Shown: positions 9,315 through 19,496 of the stretch, one piece after another
How the letters are laid out: each line of letters starts with the position of its first letter
Position numbering within the stretch: position 1 is the first letter of the stretch
DNA from: Parendozoicomonas haliclonae
GTDB lineage: Bacteria > Pseudomonadota > Gammaproteobacteria > Pseudomonadales > Endozoicomonadaceae
DNA: 64,000 bases
Direction of reading: 5' to 3'
NCBI RefSeq assembly: GCF_900174585.1
Contig: NZ_FWPT01000007.1
Coordinates: forward strand, 1 to 64,000
Notes under the pieces: generated by a model
Seen by the model: the letters and a program-made list of their open reading frames with translations, nothing else
The model's database searches: none
Told to the model about the DNA's origin: nothing
Position numbers and translations under genes: made by a program

Positions 9315-9707
9315 ATGAAGTACACACTGATCATCCACGGCTCACCGGCTGCCAGCCCGTCCAGCCAGACAGCACTTCGCTTCGCCCGCACAGCCCTCCG
9401 TCAGGGGCATGAACTGGTGCGCATTTTCTTTTTAGGTGATGGTGTCTATACCGCCTCCCGGATTGCTGTTGCTCCTCAGGGTGAACAGGATCTTTATCAG
9501 GAATGGCGCAATTTGGGTGTGGAACATGGCCTGGATATGGTGGTCTGTATTTCTGCAGCACTGAAACGCGGTTTGCTCGATGAGCAGGAAGCTCAGCGTT
9601 ATAACCAGCCGGCATTTACCGTTGAGCCCCCTTTTACCGTTTCCGGTCTGGGTCAGCTGGTTGATGGCACGGTTACCGCCGACCGCACGATTACCTTCGG
9701 AGCCTGA
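9315..9707 (+). CDS. tusD: Sulfurtransferase TusD
   Basis: 130 residues from the ATG at 9315. An in-frame ATG 30 bp upstream is rejected because MKYTLIIHGSP matches the family N-terminus. TusD is the sulfur-accepting subunit of the TusBCD heterohexamer, which relays sulfur from TusA to TusE for 2-thiouridine at the tRNA wobble position. The DsrE-like fold has the acceptor Cys78 in MVVCISAALKRG, the same number as in E. coli. First of four closely spaced genes, tusDCBE. Confidence 0.94.
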   Translation: MKYTLIIHGSPAASPSSQTALRFARTALRQGHELVRIFFLGDGVYTASRIAVAPQGEQDLYQEWRNLGVEHGLDMVVCISAALKRGLLDEQEAQRYNQPAFTVEPPFTVSGLGQLVDGTVTADRTITFGA

Positions 9708-9709
9708 TC

Positions 9710-10066
9710 ATGGCCAGCCTTTGCATTCTCAGCTCCCACACGCCCTATGGCAGCACGTTGGTTCGTGATGGCATCGAGACGCTGCTGGTTGCCGCCAGTT
9801 ATGATCTTGATACCGCACTGGTGGCCCTCGGTCCGGGTATTTTGCAGCTGCTCAAGGAACAGGCACCTGACGCCTTGCCCGGCAAGAACACCAGCTCGAT
9901 GCTGATGGCTCTTGAGCTGTATGGTGTGGAGTCAGTGTATGTCTGCCAGGAAGACCTGCACGAATACGGCCTGACCTGTGAAGATCTGCTGATCGAAACG
10001 AAAGCCATTGCCCGTTCGGAACTGGCCGGTTTGCTGAGCAGTTTTGATCACGTCCTGAATTTTTGA
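9710..10066 (+). CDS. tusC: Sulfur relay protein TusC
   Basis: 118 residues (E. coli 119). DsrF-like member of the TusBCD complex. The N-terminal SSHTPYGSTLVRDGIETLL and the VYVCQEDLHEYGL stretch are family-typical. It begins 3 bp after the tusD stop. The role is structural support of sulfur transfer between TusD and TusE in the cytoplasm. Confidence 0.93.
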   Translation: MASLCILSSHTPYGSTLVRDGIETLLVAASYDLDTALVALGPGILQLLKEQAPDALPGKNTSSMLMALELYGVESVYVCQEDLHEYGLTCEDLLIETKAIARSELAGLLSSFDHVLNF

Positions 10067-10076
10067 CGGCAAACGG

Positions 10077-10379
10077 ATGACAACACTTCACCTTATCAGC
10101 AAACCTGCTGGTCACCCGGCGGTCAGCCAGGCATTGAGCGTGGCCCAGCCCGGCGATGCCCTGCTTTTCCTGGGTGACGGCGTGACTACGTTAATGGCCG
10201 GCAGTCAGGGCTTTCAGGTTCTGGCGGATCTTGATCGCGAGATCACCCTGTACGGGCTGGCGGCAGATATACAGGCTCGCGGTCTCAGCACTCGTCTGGC
10301 CGAACGGGTTGTGATGGCCGACGACGATCTCTTTGTAACTTTAACCGCACAGCATGCGCGAACTCTTAGCTGGTTCTGA
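10077..10379 (+). CDS. tusB: Sulfur relay protein TusB
   Basis: 100 residues (E. coli 95). DsrH-like third subunit of TusBCD. The GDALLFLGDGVTTLM block near residue 28 and the C-terminal LSWF ending fit the family. It starts 11 bp after tusC and its stop overlaps the tusE start by one base, so the operon is tightly coupled. Confidence 0.92.
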   Translation: MTTLHLISKPAGHPAVSQALSVAQPGDALLFLGDGVTTLMAGSQGFQVLADLDREITLYGLAADIQARGLSTRLAERVVMADDDLFVTLTAQHARTLSWF

Positions 10380-10705
10380 TGACTGATACCTTAAAAACAC
10401 CCGAATTGGATAACGACGGCTATCTGGTCCACCTCTCAGACTGGAACGAACAGACCGCCGACAATCTGGCCCGGGATGAAAATATTACTCTGACTCCTGA
10501 ACACTGGGAGATCATTCATATCATTCGGGAGTTCTACGACACGTTTGAACTGTCACCGAGTCAGCGGCCTTTGGTGAAGTTCGTCAAGGAGAGACTGGGC
10601 CCGGAAAAAGGCAACAGTATTTATTTAATGAAACTGTTTCCCGGCAGCCCTGCGAAGCTGATCGCAAGAATTGCCGGCTTGCCACGACCCACTAACTGCT
10701 TTTGA
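10379..10705 (+). CDS. tusE: tRNA 2-thiolation sulfurtransferase TusE (DsrC family)
   Basis: 108 residues (E. coli 109). It accepts sulfur from TusD and presents it to MnmA-tRNA. The helical DsrC fold is recognisable from LTPEHWEIIHIIREFYDTFELSPSQRPL-type sequence around residues 39-66, and the catalytic Cys107 sits in the conserved C-terminal PTNCF. Last gene of tusDCBE; no strong terminator is visible after it. Confidence 0.93.
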   Translation: MTDTLKTPELDNDGYLVHLSDWNEQTADNLARDENITLTPEHWEIIHIIREFYDTFELSPSQRPLVKFVKERLGPEKGNSIYLMKLFPGSPAKLIARIAGLPRPTNCF

Positions 10706-10803
10706 CAGGATTGCGTCTCCTGTAGGCAAGTGAAGGCCGTCGTCTGTCGCAAGCTGGCACAGCTTTCACTCCTATTACATAATTCAAGCGTTTCATTTAC
10801 TTA

Positions 10804-10832
10804 TTGCCGGAATAGCGGCGTACTCCTATAGT
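10804..10832 (+). promoter_or_regulatory. Sigma70 promoter for the nucleoside kinase pair
   Basis: -35 TTGCCG and -10 TATAGT with a 17-bp spacer, 47 bp before the tdk start. Confidence 0.65.
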
Positions 10833-10879
10833 GCGCGGCTCTCAAAACGACGCGACCGGCAGGATAAAAATTTACTTTC

Positions 10880-11419
10880 ATGAGCCCAATCACATTTATT
10901 TACGGCCCAATGAAGTCCGGTAAGACTGCGCGTCTCATCGGCGATTTTTATGCGATTTCTGAAGATCATTCGGTTCTGGTCGTACGTCCAGCACTGGATA
11001 CCCGCTCGCCGGATGATAAGGTCAAAAGCCGCAATGGACGCGAACTGCCCTGTGTCGTCTTTGACTCACGGGAAGCACTGGCCCGCCAGCTGGAGGAATA
11101 CAAGCCGGAATATATTCTGGTAGATGAATCCCAGTTCCTGCCGGAAGAGACCATTCTGTTTCTGGTCAAGCAGTCCCTGTCTGGGCTGCGCGTACGTTTT
11201 TATGGCCTGATGACCGACTACCGCGGCAATACCTTTGCGGCATCCGAGTACATCACCCGCTTCGCGGGTCAGCTGGACCCAATCTTCGCTGACTGCAAAT
11301 GCGGTCAGCCTGCTCAATTCACCCGGTTTACCGGTGAGAGCAATGGCCAGACAATTATTGTCGGCCACGATGAACACTACTTTCCCGTCTGTACCGAGTG
11401 CTTCCTGGAGGCTCATTAA
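10880..11419 (+). CDS. tdk: Thymidine kinase (TK1-type)
   Basis: 179 residues. Phosphorylates thymidine with ATP in the salvage pathway. Walker A GPMKSGKT at residues 9-16; the DESQFL segment near 90 carries the presumed catalytic Glu, and the lasso region is YGLMTDYRGNTF near 114. A four-cysteine zinc site (CKC ... CTEC, about residues 139-175) is present. It is shorter than E. coli Tdk (205), lacking the C-terminal extension. The stop overlaps the next start (TAATG), coupling it to a second deoxynucleoside kinase. Confidence 0.9.
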   Translation: MSPITFIYGPMKSGKTARLIGDFYAISEDHSVLVVRPALDTRSPDDKVKSRNGRELPCVVFDSREALARQLEEYKPEYILVDESQFLPEETILFLVKQSLSGLRVRFYGLMTDYRGNTFAASEYITRFAGQLDPIFADCKCGQPAQFTRFTGESNGQTIIVGHDEHYFPVCTECFLEAH

Positions 11420-12069
11420 TGCTTAAGAATCAAACCAACCACTTTGTTGCTGTTGAGGCGAATATCGCTGCAGGTAAATCCACACTGCTGCCTCAACTCG
11501 CTACCGAGCTGGGCTGGGAGCCTCTGAAAGAGCCGGTAGACGACCCACGCTTTACCGAACTGCTGGAAGACTTCACCAAGCATCCTCACGATGCCAACCG
11601 TCGTATTCGCTTCCAGAAGTACATTACCGAGCGTCGTGCGGGTCTGGTGACTGAGCTGGATACCAGCAAGAACTACCTGATTGAACGTTCCCTGTACTCT
11701 GACCTGATCTTCTCTCAGGCCAACTTCCTGTCCATGGAACAGCCAAACGCCATGTACATGGATTACTACTACGACATCAAGCGTCGTCTGCTGGAATACC
11801 CACGTATCAGCGCTGTTGTCTACCTGCGTACGACCCCTGAAGTGGCTTATGGCCGCCTGATCTCCCGTGGTCGTGAAGCCGAGAACGGTACGCCACTGTC
11901 TTACATTCAGGATCTGCACAACTTCCACGAAGCCTGCCTGCCGCAGATCTGCCGGGAAATGAAAACCCCGCTGATCGAGCTGGAGTGGGATAACTTCGGT
12001 TGTGAGAAAGAAGTCGCGCAGATGATTCTCGACATCATCGCCGAAGAAAAGGCCCGTGACGTCGCCTAA
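11419..12069 (+). CDS. Deoxynucleoside kinase (dNK/dGK family)
   Basis: 216 residues from the ATG at 11419, which overlaps the tdk stop; an in-frame ATG 21 bp upstream inside tdk is unlikely. The P-loop is EANIAAGKST near residue 13, the ERS motif near 87, and an Arg-rich lid SRGREAENG near 150. This is the deoxyadenosine/deoxyguanosine/deoxycytidine kinase family common in Firmicutes, Bacteroidetes, animals and some viruses. Substrate preference cannot be read from the sequence. Paired with tdk it would allow salvage of several host- or environment-derived deoxynucleosides. Confidence 0.88.
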   Translation: MLKNQTNHFVAVEANIAAGKSTLLPQLATELGWEPLKEPVDDPRFTELLEDFTKHPHDANRRIRFQKYITERRAGLVTELDTSKNYLIERSLYSDLIFSQANFLSMEQPNAMYMDYYYDIKRRLLEYPRISAVVYLRTTPEVAYGRLISRGREAENGTPLSYIQDLHNFHEACLPQICREMKTPLIELEWDNFGCEKEVAQMILDIIAEEKARDVA

Positions 12070-12088
12070 GCGACGTCACGAGCTTTAT
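12057..12088. terminator. Hairpin overlapping the dNK stop, between convergent genes
   Basis: Nine-bp perfect stem TGACGTCGC / GCGACGTCA whose loop CTAA contains the stop codon; AGCTTTATT follows. Probably terminates the kinase operon at its junction with the convergent cysG. Confidence 0.55.
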
Positions 12089-13488
12089 TAAGCGACAGCT
12101 GGTTCCTTCTGAGGATGGAACCAGTTGAGCGTTTGATGCAGAGACACCACACTGCCAACGATAATCAACGTTGGCGGTGCTACCTCTTCCCCTTCGATAA
12201 TATCGGCAATCGTGTTCAACGTGCCCGTCCAGACTTTTTGCCGTGATGTCGTTCCCTGCTGTACCAGTGCTACCGGTGTTTGCGGATCGCGACCATGGGC
12301 TACCAGCTGGCGACAGATCTCCCTTAATCCCATCAAGCCCATATAGAAAACAAGCGTCTGATCCGGTGTCGCCATATCCTGCCAGTGCAGATCGATACTG
12401 CCATCTTTGAGATGACCGGTAACAAAGCGTACGGACTGCGCATGATCACGATGGGTGAGAGGAATACCGGCATAACTTGCACATCCCGAAGCGGCGGTTA
12501 TACCCGGCACCACCTGAAAAGGAATGCCCTCTTCAGCCAGGGATTCAATCTCCTCACCTCCCCGGCCAAAAATAAACGGATCACCGCCTTTCAGGCGAAG
12601 CACACGACGTCCGCCTTTGGCGAGATCAATTAATAACTGGTTAATATTGCCCTGGGGTACGGCATGCTGGTCACGACGTTTGCCGACGTAGATCATATCC
12701 GCATCGCGGCGGCAGAGGTTCAAGACCTCTTTGGAGACCAGACGATCGTAAAGCACTACATCCGCCTGCTGCATCAACCGTAAAGCTTTAAACGTCAAAA
12801 GATCAGGATCACCCGGACCGCCACCGACCAAGTACACTTCACCTGTCGTTATTTGCCCCTGCTGCTCCAGTGCCTCGGCCATCATCTCCTCAGCACGCTC
12901 CAGCTGCCCGGCCAGCGCCTGTTCAGCCACGGCTCCCTCGAACATACGTTCCCAGAAATAACGGCGTTCATTCAGCGTGGAAAACTTCAACTTAACCTGA
13001 TCCCGGAAGCGACCAGCCAGAGCTGCCAGCCGGCCATAACCAGCAGGGATCAAACTTTCCAGTCGAGCCCGCAGCATTCTGGCCAGCACCGGGGCTTTAC
13101 CACCACTGGATAACGCAACAACAATCGGCGAACGATCAACAATGGCTGGCATAATGGCATTGCCCAGATCAGGGCCATCAACAACATTCACAAACAAATG
13201 ACGCGCCTGTGCATCTTGCGCAACAGCCTGATTGACCGTCATATTTTCTGTCGCAGCAATAACCAGCTGGACACCATCCAGATCATCCGCCTGATAGGCC
13301 CGACAGATCACCTGATGGCTGCCGCCACTTAGCAATGCACGAAGTTCAGGAAGAATATCAAGCGCCACCAGCCGTATAGTCGCTCCGGCAGAAAGCAGCA
13401 GGCGGACTTTTCGCAGCGCAACATCATGCCCGCCAATAACCAGTACGTGTTTTTGTTTGAGATCCAGGAACAGGGGCAAATAATCCAT
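12088..13488 (-). CDS. cysG: Siroheme synthase CysG
   Basis: 466 residues (E. coli 457). A fusion enzyme. The N-terminal ~200 residues are precorrin-2 dehydrogenase/ferrochelatase ([27 protein letters not shown], with the NAD-binding glycines). The C-terminal ~250 residues are uroporphyrinogen-III C-methyltransferase ([15 protein letters not shown] near 217, [18 protein letters not shown] near 297). It makes siroheme for sulfite and nitrite reductases. The ATG at 13488 is the natural start. It lies 107 bp downstream of the UFD1-like gene on the same strand, which is probably coincidental. Confidence 0.95.
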   Translation of the reverse strand: MDYLPLFLDLKQKHVLVIGGHDVALRKVRLLLSAGATIRLVALDILPELRALLSGGSHQVICRAYQADDLDGVQLVIAATENMTVNQAVAQDAQARHLFVNVVDGPDLGNAIMPAIVDRSPIVVALSSGGKAPVLARMLRARLESLIPAGYGRLAALAGRFRDQVKLKFSTLNERRYFWERMFEGAVAEQALAGQLERAEEMMAEALEQQGQITTGEVYLVGGGPGDPDLLTFKALRLMQQADVVLYDRLVSKEVLNLCRRDADMIYVGKRRDQHAVPQGNINQLLIDLAKGGRRVLRLKGGDPFIFGRGGEEIESLAEEGIPFQVVPGITAASGCASYAGIPLTHRDHAQSVRFVTGHLKDGSIDLHWQDMATPDQTLVFYMGLMGLREICRQLVAHGRDPQTPVALVQQGTTSRQKVWTGTLNTIADIIEGEEVAPPTLIIVGSVVSLHQTLNWFHPQKEPAVA

Positions 13489-13595
13489 ACTGCGGCCATA
13501 TTTTTCTAATAGTTGCAGCCACTCTACCTGCCTGCTTTCCTGAACTCCAGTAACAAAACGGTCTTAGCTTATGGGGCTGCATGGTCACATGCCTA

Positions 13596-15668
13596 TCAAG
13601 GCTTCGACTTGCGATATCCCGTCGCCTGTCCGTTTTTGGGAACCTCATATTGGTAACGTTGCGCCGGTTGCTCCGCAAGATCCGGGTTATTTTGATTAAT
13701 AGCCGCCCTATCCGCCTGCGTTGTTTTTACAACCTTACCGGTACGCAGCACATGCCCTTCATGGGTAAAGGCCTGGGCTTCACCACTTTCACGTACGGCA
13801 GCAGGAATATACTCCGGCCAGCGCTCAGGACGCAGCACATGCAAAGGAACACTGCGCTCCACATTCCCCACCACACCGTTATAAGCCGCGCCACCTGGCA
13901 GCATCCTCTCCACTTTGAAGGCATAAGGCTTATTCTGGTAACTGGTACGAATCACCTCGCCTTCGTGGATCGTCCAGTAGCGCTTATCCAGAGCTTCCGA
14001 CACAATCGCAGCAATCTGGTTATCATTGAGCGGATCCTTCCCGCCCACCACGCTGATCTCCAGATCCTTTAACAGAGGCAAGCGTACTGGCTGTAAATTG
14101 ATCTCACTGCCCTTGTGAACCTTCAGCCGGTTCATCATATGTTGGGACATCAGGATTTCGTTATCGTGCTTGCTGTGCCGGTTGGCATCATTCACTGCCC
14201 AGCCCTTACGACCATCAGTCCCCGTCAGCTCAAAGTTCCAGGGTGCATCCACAGAGACCAGCAGTTCTTCCGTCAGTTTTTCCGGCAAGGCAATAAAATT
14301 ACTGTCTTTATAGCGCCCGGAGTGCCCAACCTTCACAACATAGGGCTTGCCGGCGATTTTACGGGTGGTCGCCGCTGCGCCGCTGACACTGGCCACCTTG
14401 CCGGCCTGCAGCAATTGGAGACGAGTCGTGACGCCCTCACCAGATGCACGACGCGCGGCGATCAGCTTTGCCCGCCCCTCTGGCTGCAGCCAGGGCTGCA
14501 AATACCGATACCAGGCGAACATCATTCCGACATTCAGTAATCCCTGCCCGGCCGCGGTCCAGGCTTCAGAGATCAGACGCAACCGATCAAAAGCCTGACT
14601 CTGCTGACCGACGGCTTCAACACTAACAGCTGAAAGGGATCCACCACGAGATTCCTGCTGCACCAGAATCGGACGCTCACCACTCTCAAGCAGATAAGAG
14701 CTGCGACTCTCTGAGAGCTCATAATCCAACAGCGGCAATGGAATCTCGGTAAACTCGGTGCTGCGTGCCCGCTCCAGAATACGGCTGACAGCACTGAGCA
14801 GCTCCACCTGCAAAGCAGAAATATACAGCCGGCCATCCGCAACCGGCGGCCCATGAAGCCATTGAGCGCCATTTTCAGCAGTTATCAGGCTATCCAGATT
14901 TAACCAGTGCCACTGTTGATCCTCCGTGCGCCAGCCCAGCTTCAAGCCGGGTCTGCCAACCACCTGATACAATTCCATATCAATACGCTCAATGCCCTGC
15001 CCGGCCATCACCTCATTCAGATACAAAGCCGTCTGCACCCAATAAGGCTGATCCTGCTCAAGCGCTGTCGGTGTCTGCAAAGGGTTGCGGAGAATGGTGA
15101 GCACGGAGCTCCCACACTCCGGCGCTGCAGAGGCGCAGGTCGTCAGCTGGAAAAACAGTTGTGATGACAATTCAGGAACAGCCAGCGTGAGTGGAATGCG
15201 GACCTGTTCAGCAGGCAACCAGCCGCTTTTGTCCAGCGCGTCGGAAAGGTACCAGGCCGCACTGCCAATACCATATACCAGACCCGCCTTATTCATGACG
15301 GACAGTACACTCTCAGGCATAGCCCAGCGCTGACGGGCAAGCCATTCACTGCCCGACAGCCAGGACAAGGATTGCAGCCCGGCAAGAACACCAAGTTGGG
15401 CCCCCGCAGTGGTCGGCTTCAGTCCCTGCAGAAAGAAAGGCCCAAGGCCAAAGTCCAGCCAGCTGCCCTCTTCGGTTGAGGCAAACCAGTTGCTTTCCCG
15501 CAAACCTTCAGGTGAAGCCGCAGGAAAAGGATCAGGAGGCAGATCCATAGCCGGATAGTCTATATCGCCCCGACACAGCACTGCCCACAGGCAAAACATC
15601 ACCGTAAGCAACCGAAAGCCGAGCACATAACGCGCCCCCGTTGGCCTCTGGCACAACACTTCCCCCAT
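13596..15668 (-). CDS. Exported protein with a C-terminal UFD1-like domain
   Basis: 690 residues; the whole-protein family is not recognised. A signal peptide or membrane anchor covers residues ~14-33 (LGFRLLTVMFCLWAVLC). Residues ~40-430 match nothing I know. Residues ~453-612 read like the eukaryotic UFD1 N-domain (double-psi beta-barrel). NFIALPEKLTEELLVSVDAP aligns with the UFD1 'IIMPPSALDQLSRL' strand-helix, ILMSQHMMNRLKVHKGSEI with 'YLPHWMMQNLLLEEGGLV', and VSEALDKRYWTIHEGEVIR with 'LENALRNFACLTTGDVIA'. The last 70 residues are polar. ATG at 15668 with GGGAG upstream. Divergent from the tyrosine-phosphatase gene and upstream of cysG. In eukaryotes this domain binds ubiquitin and Cdc48/p97; here the function is inferred only from fold similarity. 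Confidence 0.75.
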   Translation of the reverse strand: MGEVLCQRPTGARYVLGFRLLTVMFCLWAVLCRGDIDYPAMDLPPDPFPAASPEGLRESNWFASTEEGSWLDFGLGPFFLQGLKPTTAGAQLGVLAGLQSLSWLSGSEWLARQRWAMPESVLSVMNKAGLVYGIGSAAWYLSDALDKSGWLPAEQVRIPLTLAVPELSSQLFFQLTTCASAAPECGSSVLTILRNPLQTPTALEQDQPYWVQTALYLNEVMAGQGIERIDMELYQVVGRPGLKLGWRTEDQQWHWLNLDSLITAENGAQWLHGPPVADGRLYISALQVELLSAVSRILERARSTEFTEIPLPLLDYELSESRSSYLLESGERPILVQQESRGGSLSAVSVEAVGQQSQAFDRLRLISEAWTAAGQGLLNVGMMFAWYRYLQPWLQPEGRAKLIAARRASGEGVTTRLQLLQAGKVASVSGAAATTRKIAGKPYVVKVGHSGRYKDSNFIALPEKLTEELLVSVDAPWNFELTGTDGRKGWAVNDANRHSKHDNEILMSQHMMNRLKVHKGSEINLQPVRLPLLKDLEISVVGGKDPLNDNQIAAIVSEALDKRYWTIHEGEVIRTSYQNKPYAFKVERMLPGGAAYNGVVGNVERSVPLHVLRPERWPEYIPAAVRESGEAQAFTHEGHVLRTGKVVKTTQADRAAINQNNPDLAEQPAQRYQYEVPKNGQATGYRKSKP

Positions 15669-15913
15669 CCCCAGCTCCCATATTTTTTGTGGTTATGGCC
15701 GTCATAGCCAAGACTGTGGCGGAGCAATACTAGTCCAAGCCTGCGATAACGGCGGGCGTTAAAGTGCCAATTCACCGCCAACCCTACCTACCGCAGCCCT
15801 TTACCCTGCCGGCGAACGGAAAATTCGCCACCCGAAAACGGTGTTACCCAACACCTACAAGGCTACTGGCTAAACTCAGACCAAAGGTGAGCCATTGGAA
15901 AAGGGAGCAGACT

Positions 15914-17848
15914 ATGGGACAGGTCAGTGGTGGCGGCATTTCGCTGACAAGGCAGATTTCCAATGAAATGGGCCAGGCTCTAAAAAGCAGCTCTTCTGAC
16001 GATAATGTCTTCCGGGTCAAGGTTGGCAAGGGTGATCTGATATTTCTGGCTGACCAGGGTGCACAGGGCAACTGGGGCTCTCGCACCATCAATAAGGGTG
16101 AATTAATTAACAAACAGGCCAACAATCTGGCCGCTGGCTATCTGGCACTGCAACTGTATGCCCAGCAGGGTAGCTCCGGGGCTAAAGTTGATGAGCAGCA
16201 GCTGCAGGATATGACCCAGGCCTTCAAAACCAAACTGATGGATCGAAAAGTCTCCCAGACAGACATCGGCCTGCATGTCAGCGATGCCCGCAAGATGTTT
16301 GAGCAAGGCCAGATGAAAGATGCCCTTCGCGACCTCCCTCACAGCTCCATGAGCGAACTCACCCAGTCACTGCCGCAATATCTGGCTCAAGGCGATTTTG
16401 GTGCTGCCCTGCTCCATGAGCGTCTGGATAGCCTCGATTTCAGCAAGAAAGAAAACGCCGATGCCCTGCGCAATCTGACCGTAGGCAGTGGCCAGAAAAT
16501 GCTGGACGGACATCCGACGTTAAAGCAGGAGCTGACTGAGAAGTGGATTGATGTACGTGCTACCAGCATTGCTTCCCAGCCTCCAAGCCATCCCCCCGGT
16601 CAGGATCTGGTTAACGCGAATAATCGCCTTAAAAGCTTTAGCTACAAAAGCTCACCCGAACTTGCCAAACCGGACTCCCGCATCCCCCCGGACATTCTGG
16701 CTGCCGTGACACTGAAAGTTGTTGAGATGAGAGCCCAGCAGGCTGGCGAAAGCGGCAACCTGGAATCCATGATGCTGCAGGACTTTGAGAAGGTGACCCA
16801 GGGCAATCCAGAACTGGCGAACAATCCACAGTTTAAAGCGGCTTACCTTATGAATCTGGCGCAGGCCTCCAGCAACAAGGAACTCAGCGAAACCGATCTG
16901 GATATGGGGATGGGCATACGTTATGAAGCGGTTCAGCCTGGTGCTGTGGATTCTGCTCTCAGCAAAGCCGGCCTTCAACCTGAAACCAAGGCTGGTGCCA
17001 CATTTGACCGACTGATGCAGTTCTATACCTTCCCGAAAGAACTGGCCAAGGGTGACAACCATCTTCCCTTTCAAAAAACGGTCGGCAAAACTGTTATCTC
17101 CCAGAAGCACTCCATCAGCATTAATGGGCAACCGGTCAATGCCAGCCATGTAAAATCCGCCAGCGGTGTGAATATGATTGCCACCAATGGGCCCAATACC
17201 AAGCTGGGCAGTGTTGACGCCTTCTTTCAGACTATGGTGCAGGAGAATGTCGATACTCTCGTCAACCTCACCCGGATGAAAGAACAACCGGTCATGCTGG
17301 AATATATCCCTTCCCAGCCCAACCAGACTCTTACTGTCGGCAACAATAAAATCACCCTACTGAATCAGACCGGCCATATCAGCCAGGTGCAAATCGAGAC
17401 CCCGTCCGGCAGCAAAACCTTAAATATTGCCCGCTATCCGAACTGGCCAGACCATGGTGTCGCTACTCCGAAAGCCATGCTCGATTTCTGTCGGGAAGTC
17501 GGCAGCTCCACCCCAAGTACTATGGCTACCCACTGCTTTGCCGGTGTAGGCCGAACCGGAACCTTTGATTCCTGTTTCGATGTCGTGCAGATGATTGATG
17601 ATGGCCGCATCACCAATATGAGGCAGCTGACCAGCCATGTGAATGACCTGATCAAGACCAATCGGCAGCAACGGGGCACGGCCTGGGTGCAGACAGCGGC
17701 TCAACATGAACTCATTTATCAGGTTGGACAGATGGCGCTGGAGCAACAGCAATTCGCCAATGGTCCGGACTATGAAAACCTGCCTTTTCAAAACCGGGAA
17801 CAACCATCCCCACCACCGCCTCCAAGGAAACAGAGCCTGAATCGATAA
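15914..17848 (+). CDS. Eukaryotic-type protein tyrosine phosphatase, effector-like
   Basis: 644 residues from the ATG at 15914, preceded by AAGGGAG; an in-frame start 150 bp upstream has no ribosome site. The C-terminal third is a classical PTP domain: WPD loop NWPDHGV with Asp513, P-loop HCFAGVGRTGT with Cys541 and Arg547, and Q-loop WVQTAAQ near 592-598. It should dephosphorylate phosphotyrosine, and all catalytic residues are present. The N-terminal ~370 residues are Gln/Lys-rich, helical and unrecognised. The tail ends PSPPPPPRKQS, containing a PxxPxR SH3-binding consensus. There is no classical signal peptide, so secretion would need a type III/IV-like route; architecture resembles SptP/YopH-type effectors, but no secretion genes are in the window. 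Confidence 0.88.
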   Translation: MGQVSGGGISLTRQISNEMGQALKSSSSDDNVFRVKVGKGDLIFLADQGAQGNWGSRTINKGELINKQANNLAAGYLALQLYAQQGSSGAKVDEQQLQDMTQAFKTKLMDRKVSQTDIGLHVSDARKMFEQGQMKDALRDLPHSSMSELTQSLPQYLAQGDFGAALLHERLDSLDFSKKENADALRNLTVGSGQKMLDGHPTLKQELTEKWIDVRATSIASQPPSHPPGQDLVNANNRLKSFSYKSSPELAKPDSRIPPDILAAVTLKVVEMRAQQAGESGNLESMMLQDFEKVTQGNPELANNPQFKAAYLMNLAQASSNKELSETDLDMGMGIRYEAVQPGAVDSALSKAGLQPETKAGATFDRLMQFYTFPKELAKGDNHLPFQKTVGKTVISQKHSISINGQPVNASHVKSASGVNMIATNGPNTKLGSVDAFFQTMVQENVDTLVNLTRMKEQPVMLEYIPSQPNQTLTVGNNKITLLNQTGHISQVQIETPSGSKTLNIARYPNWPDHGVATPKAMLDFCREVGSSTPSTMATHCFAGVGRTGTFDSCFDVVQMIDDGRITNMRQLTSHVNDLIKTNRQQRGTAWVQTAAQHELIYQVGQMALEQQQFANGPDYENLPFQNREQPSPPPPPRKQSLNR

Positions 17849-17863
17849 ACCGGATTTCGGTAT

Positions 17864-17900
17864 AAAAAAGAGCCTGCCGGTTATACCGACAGGCTCTTTT
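17864..17900. terminator. Bidirectional terminator between the PTP gene and serS
   Basis: Stem AAAAGAGCCTG / CAGGCTCTTTT with A and T runs on both sides, between convergent genes. Confidence 0.88.
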
Positions 17901-17922
17901 GGTAACGAATCAAACCAGAGGC

Positions 17923-19224
<1,302 letters not shown>

Positions 19225-19496
19225 TTAACCTTACTATTCAAAAACACAGCGTTTTACAACTTACTGCCAATGGGCAAATTCATGCAGCAAGGGCAGATGC
19301 TCATAATAAAAGATACTGGCATATTGGCAATATGCGTGAGGTCATCTTTCCTAGGTTTTCTCAGAGAATCTGCACTCTTTTCGGCGGATTCCGGCGAAAA
19401 AAGACCCTGCAAATAAAATACGATAAGATAATGGTCTGCTGTGCAATGTTGCGCAATCTGAAATGCGACCTGTCGATAGGGACCCAAAGACTCGCC

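Noticed and set aside
10706-10760. Hairpin CAGGA/TCCTG after tusE as terminator
   Set aside because: Stem is only five bases and lacks a T-run.
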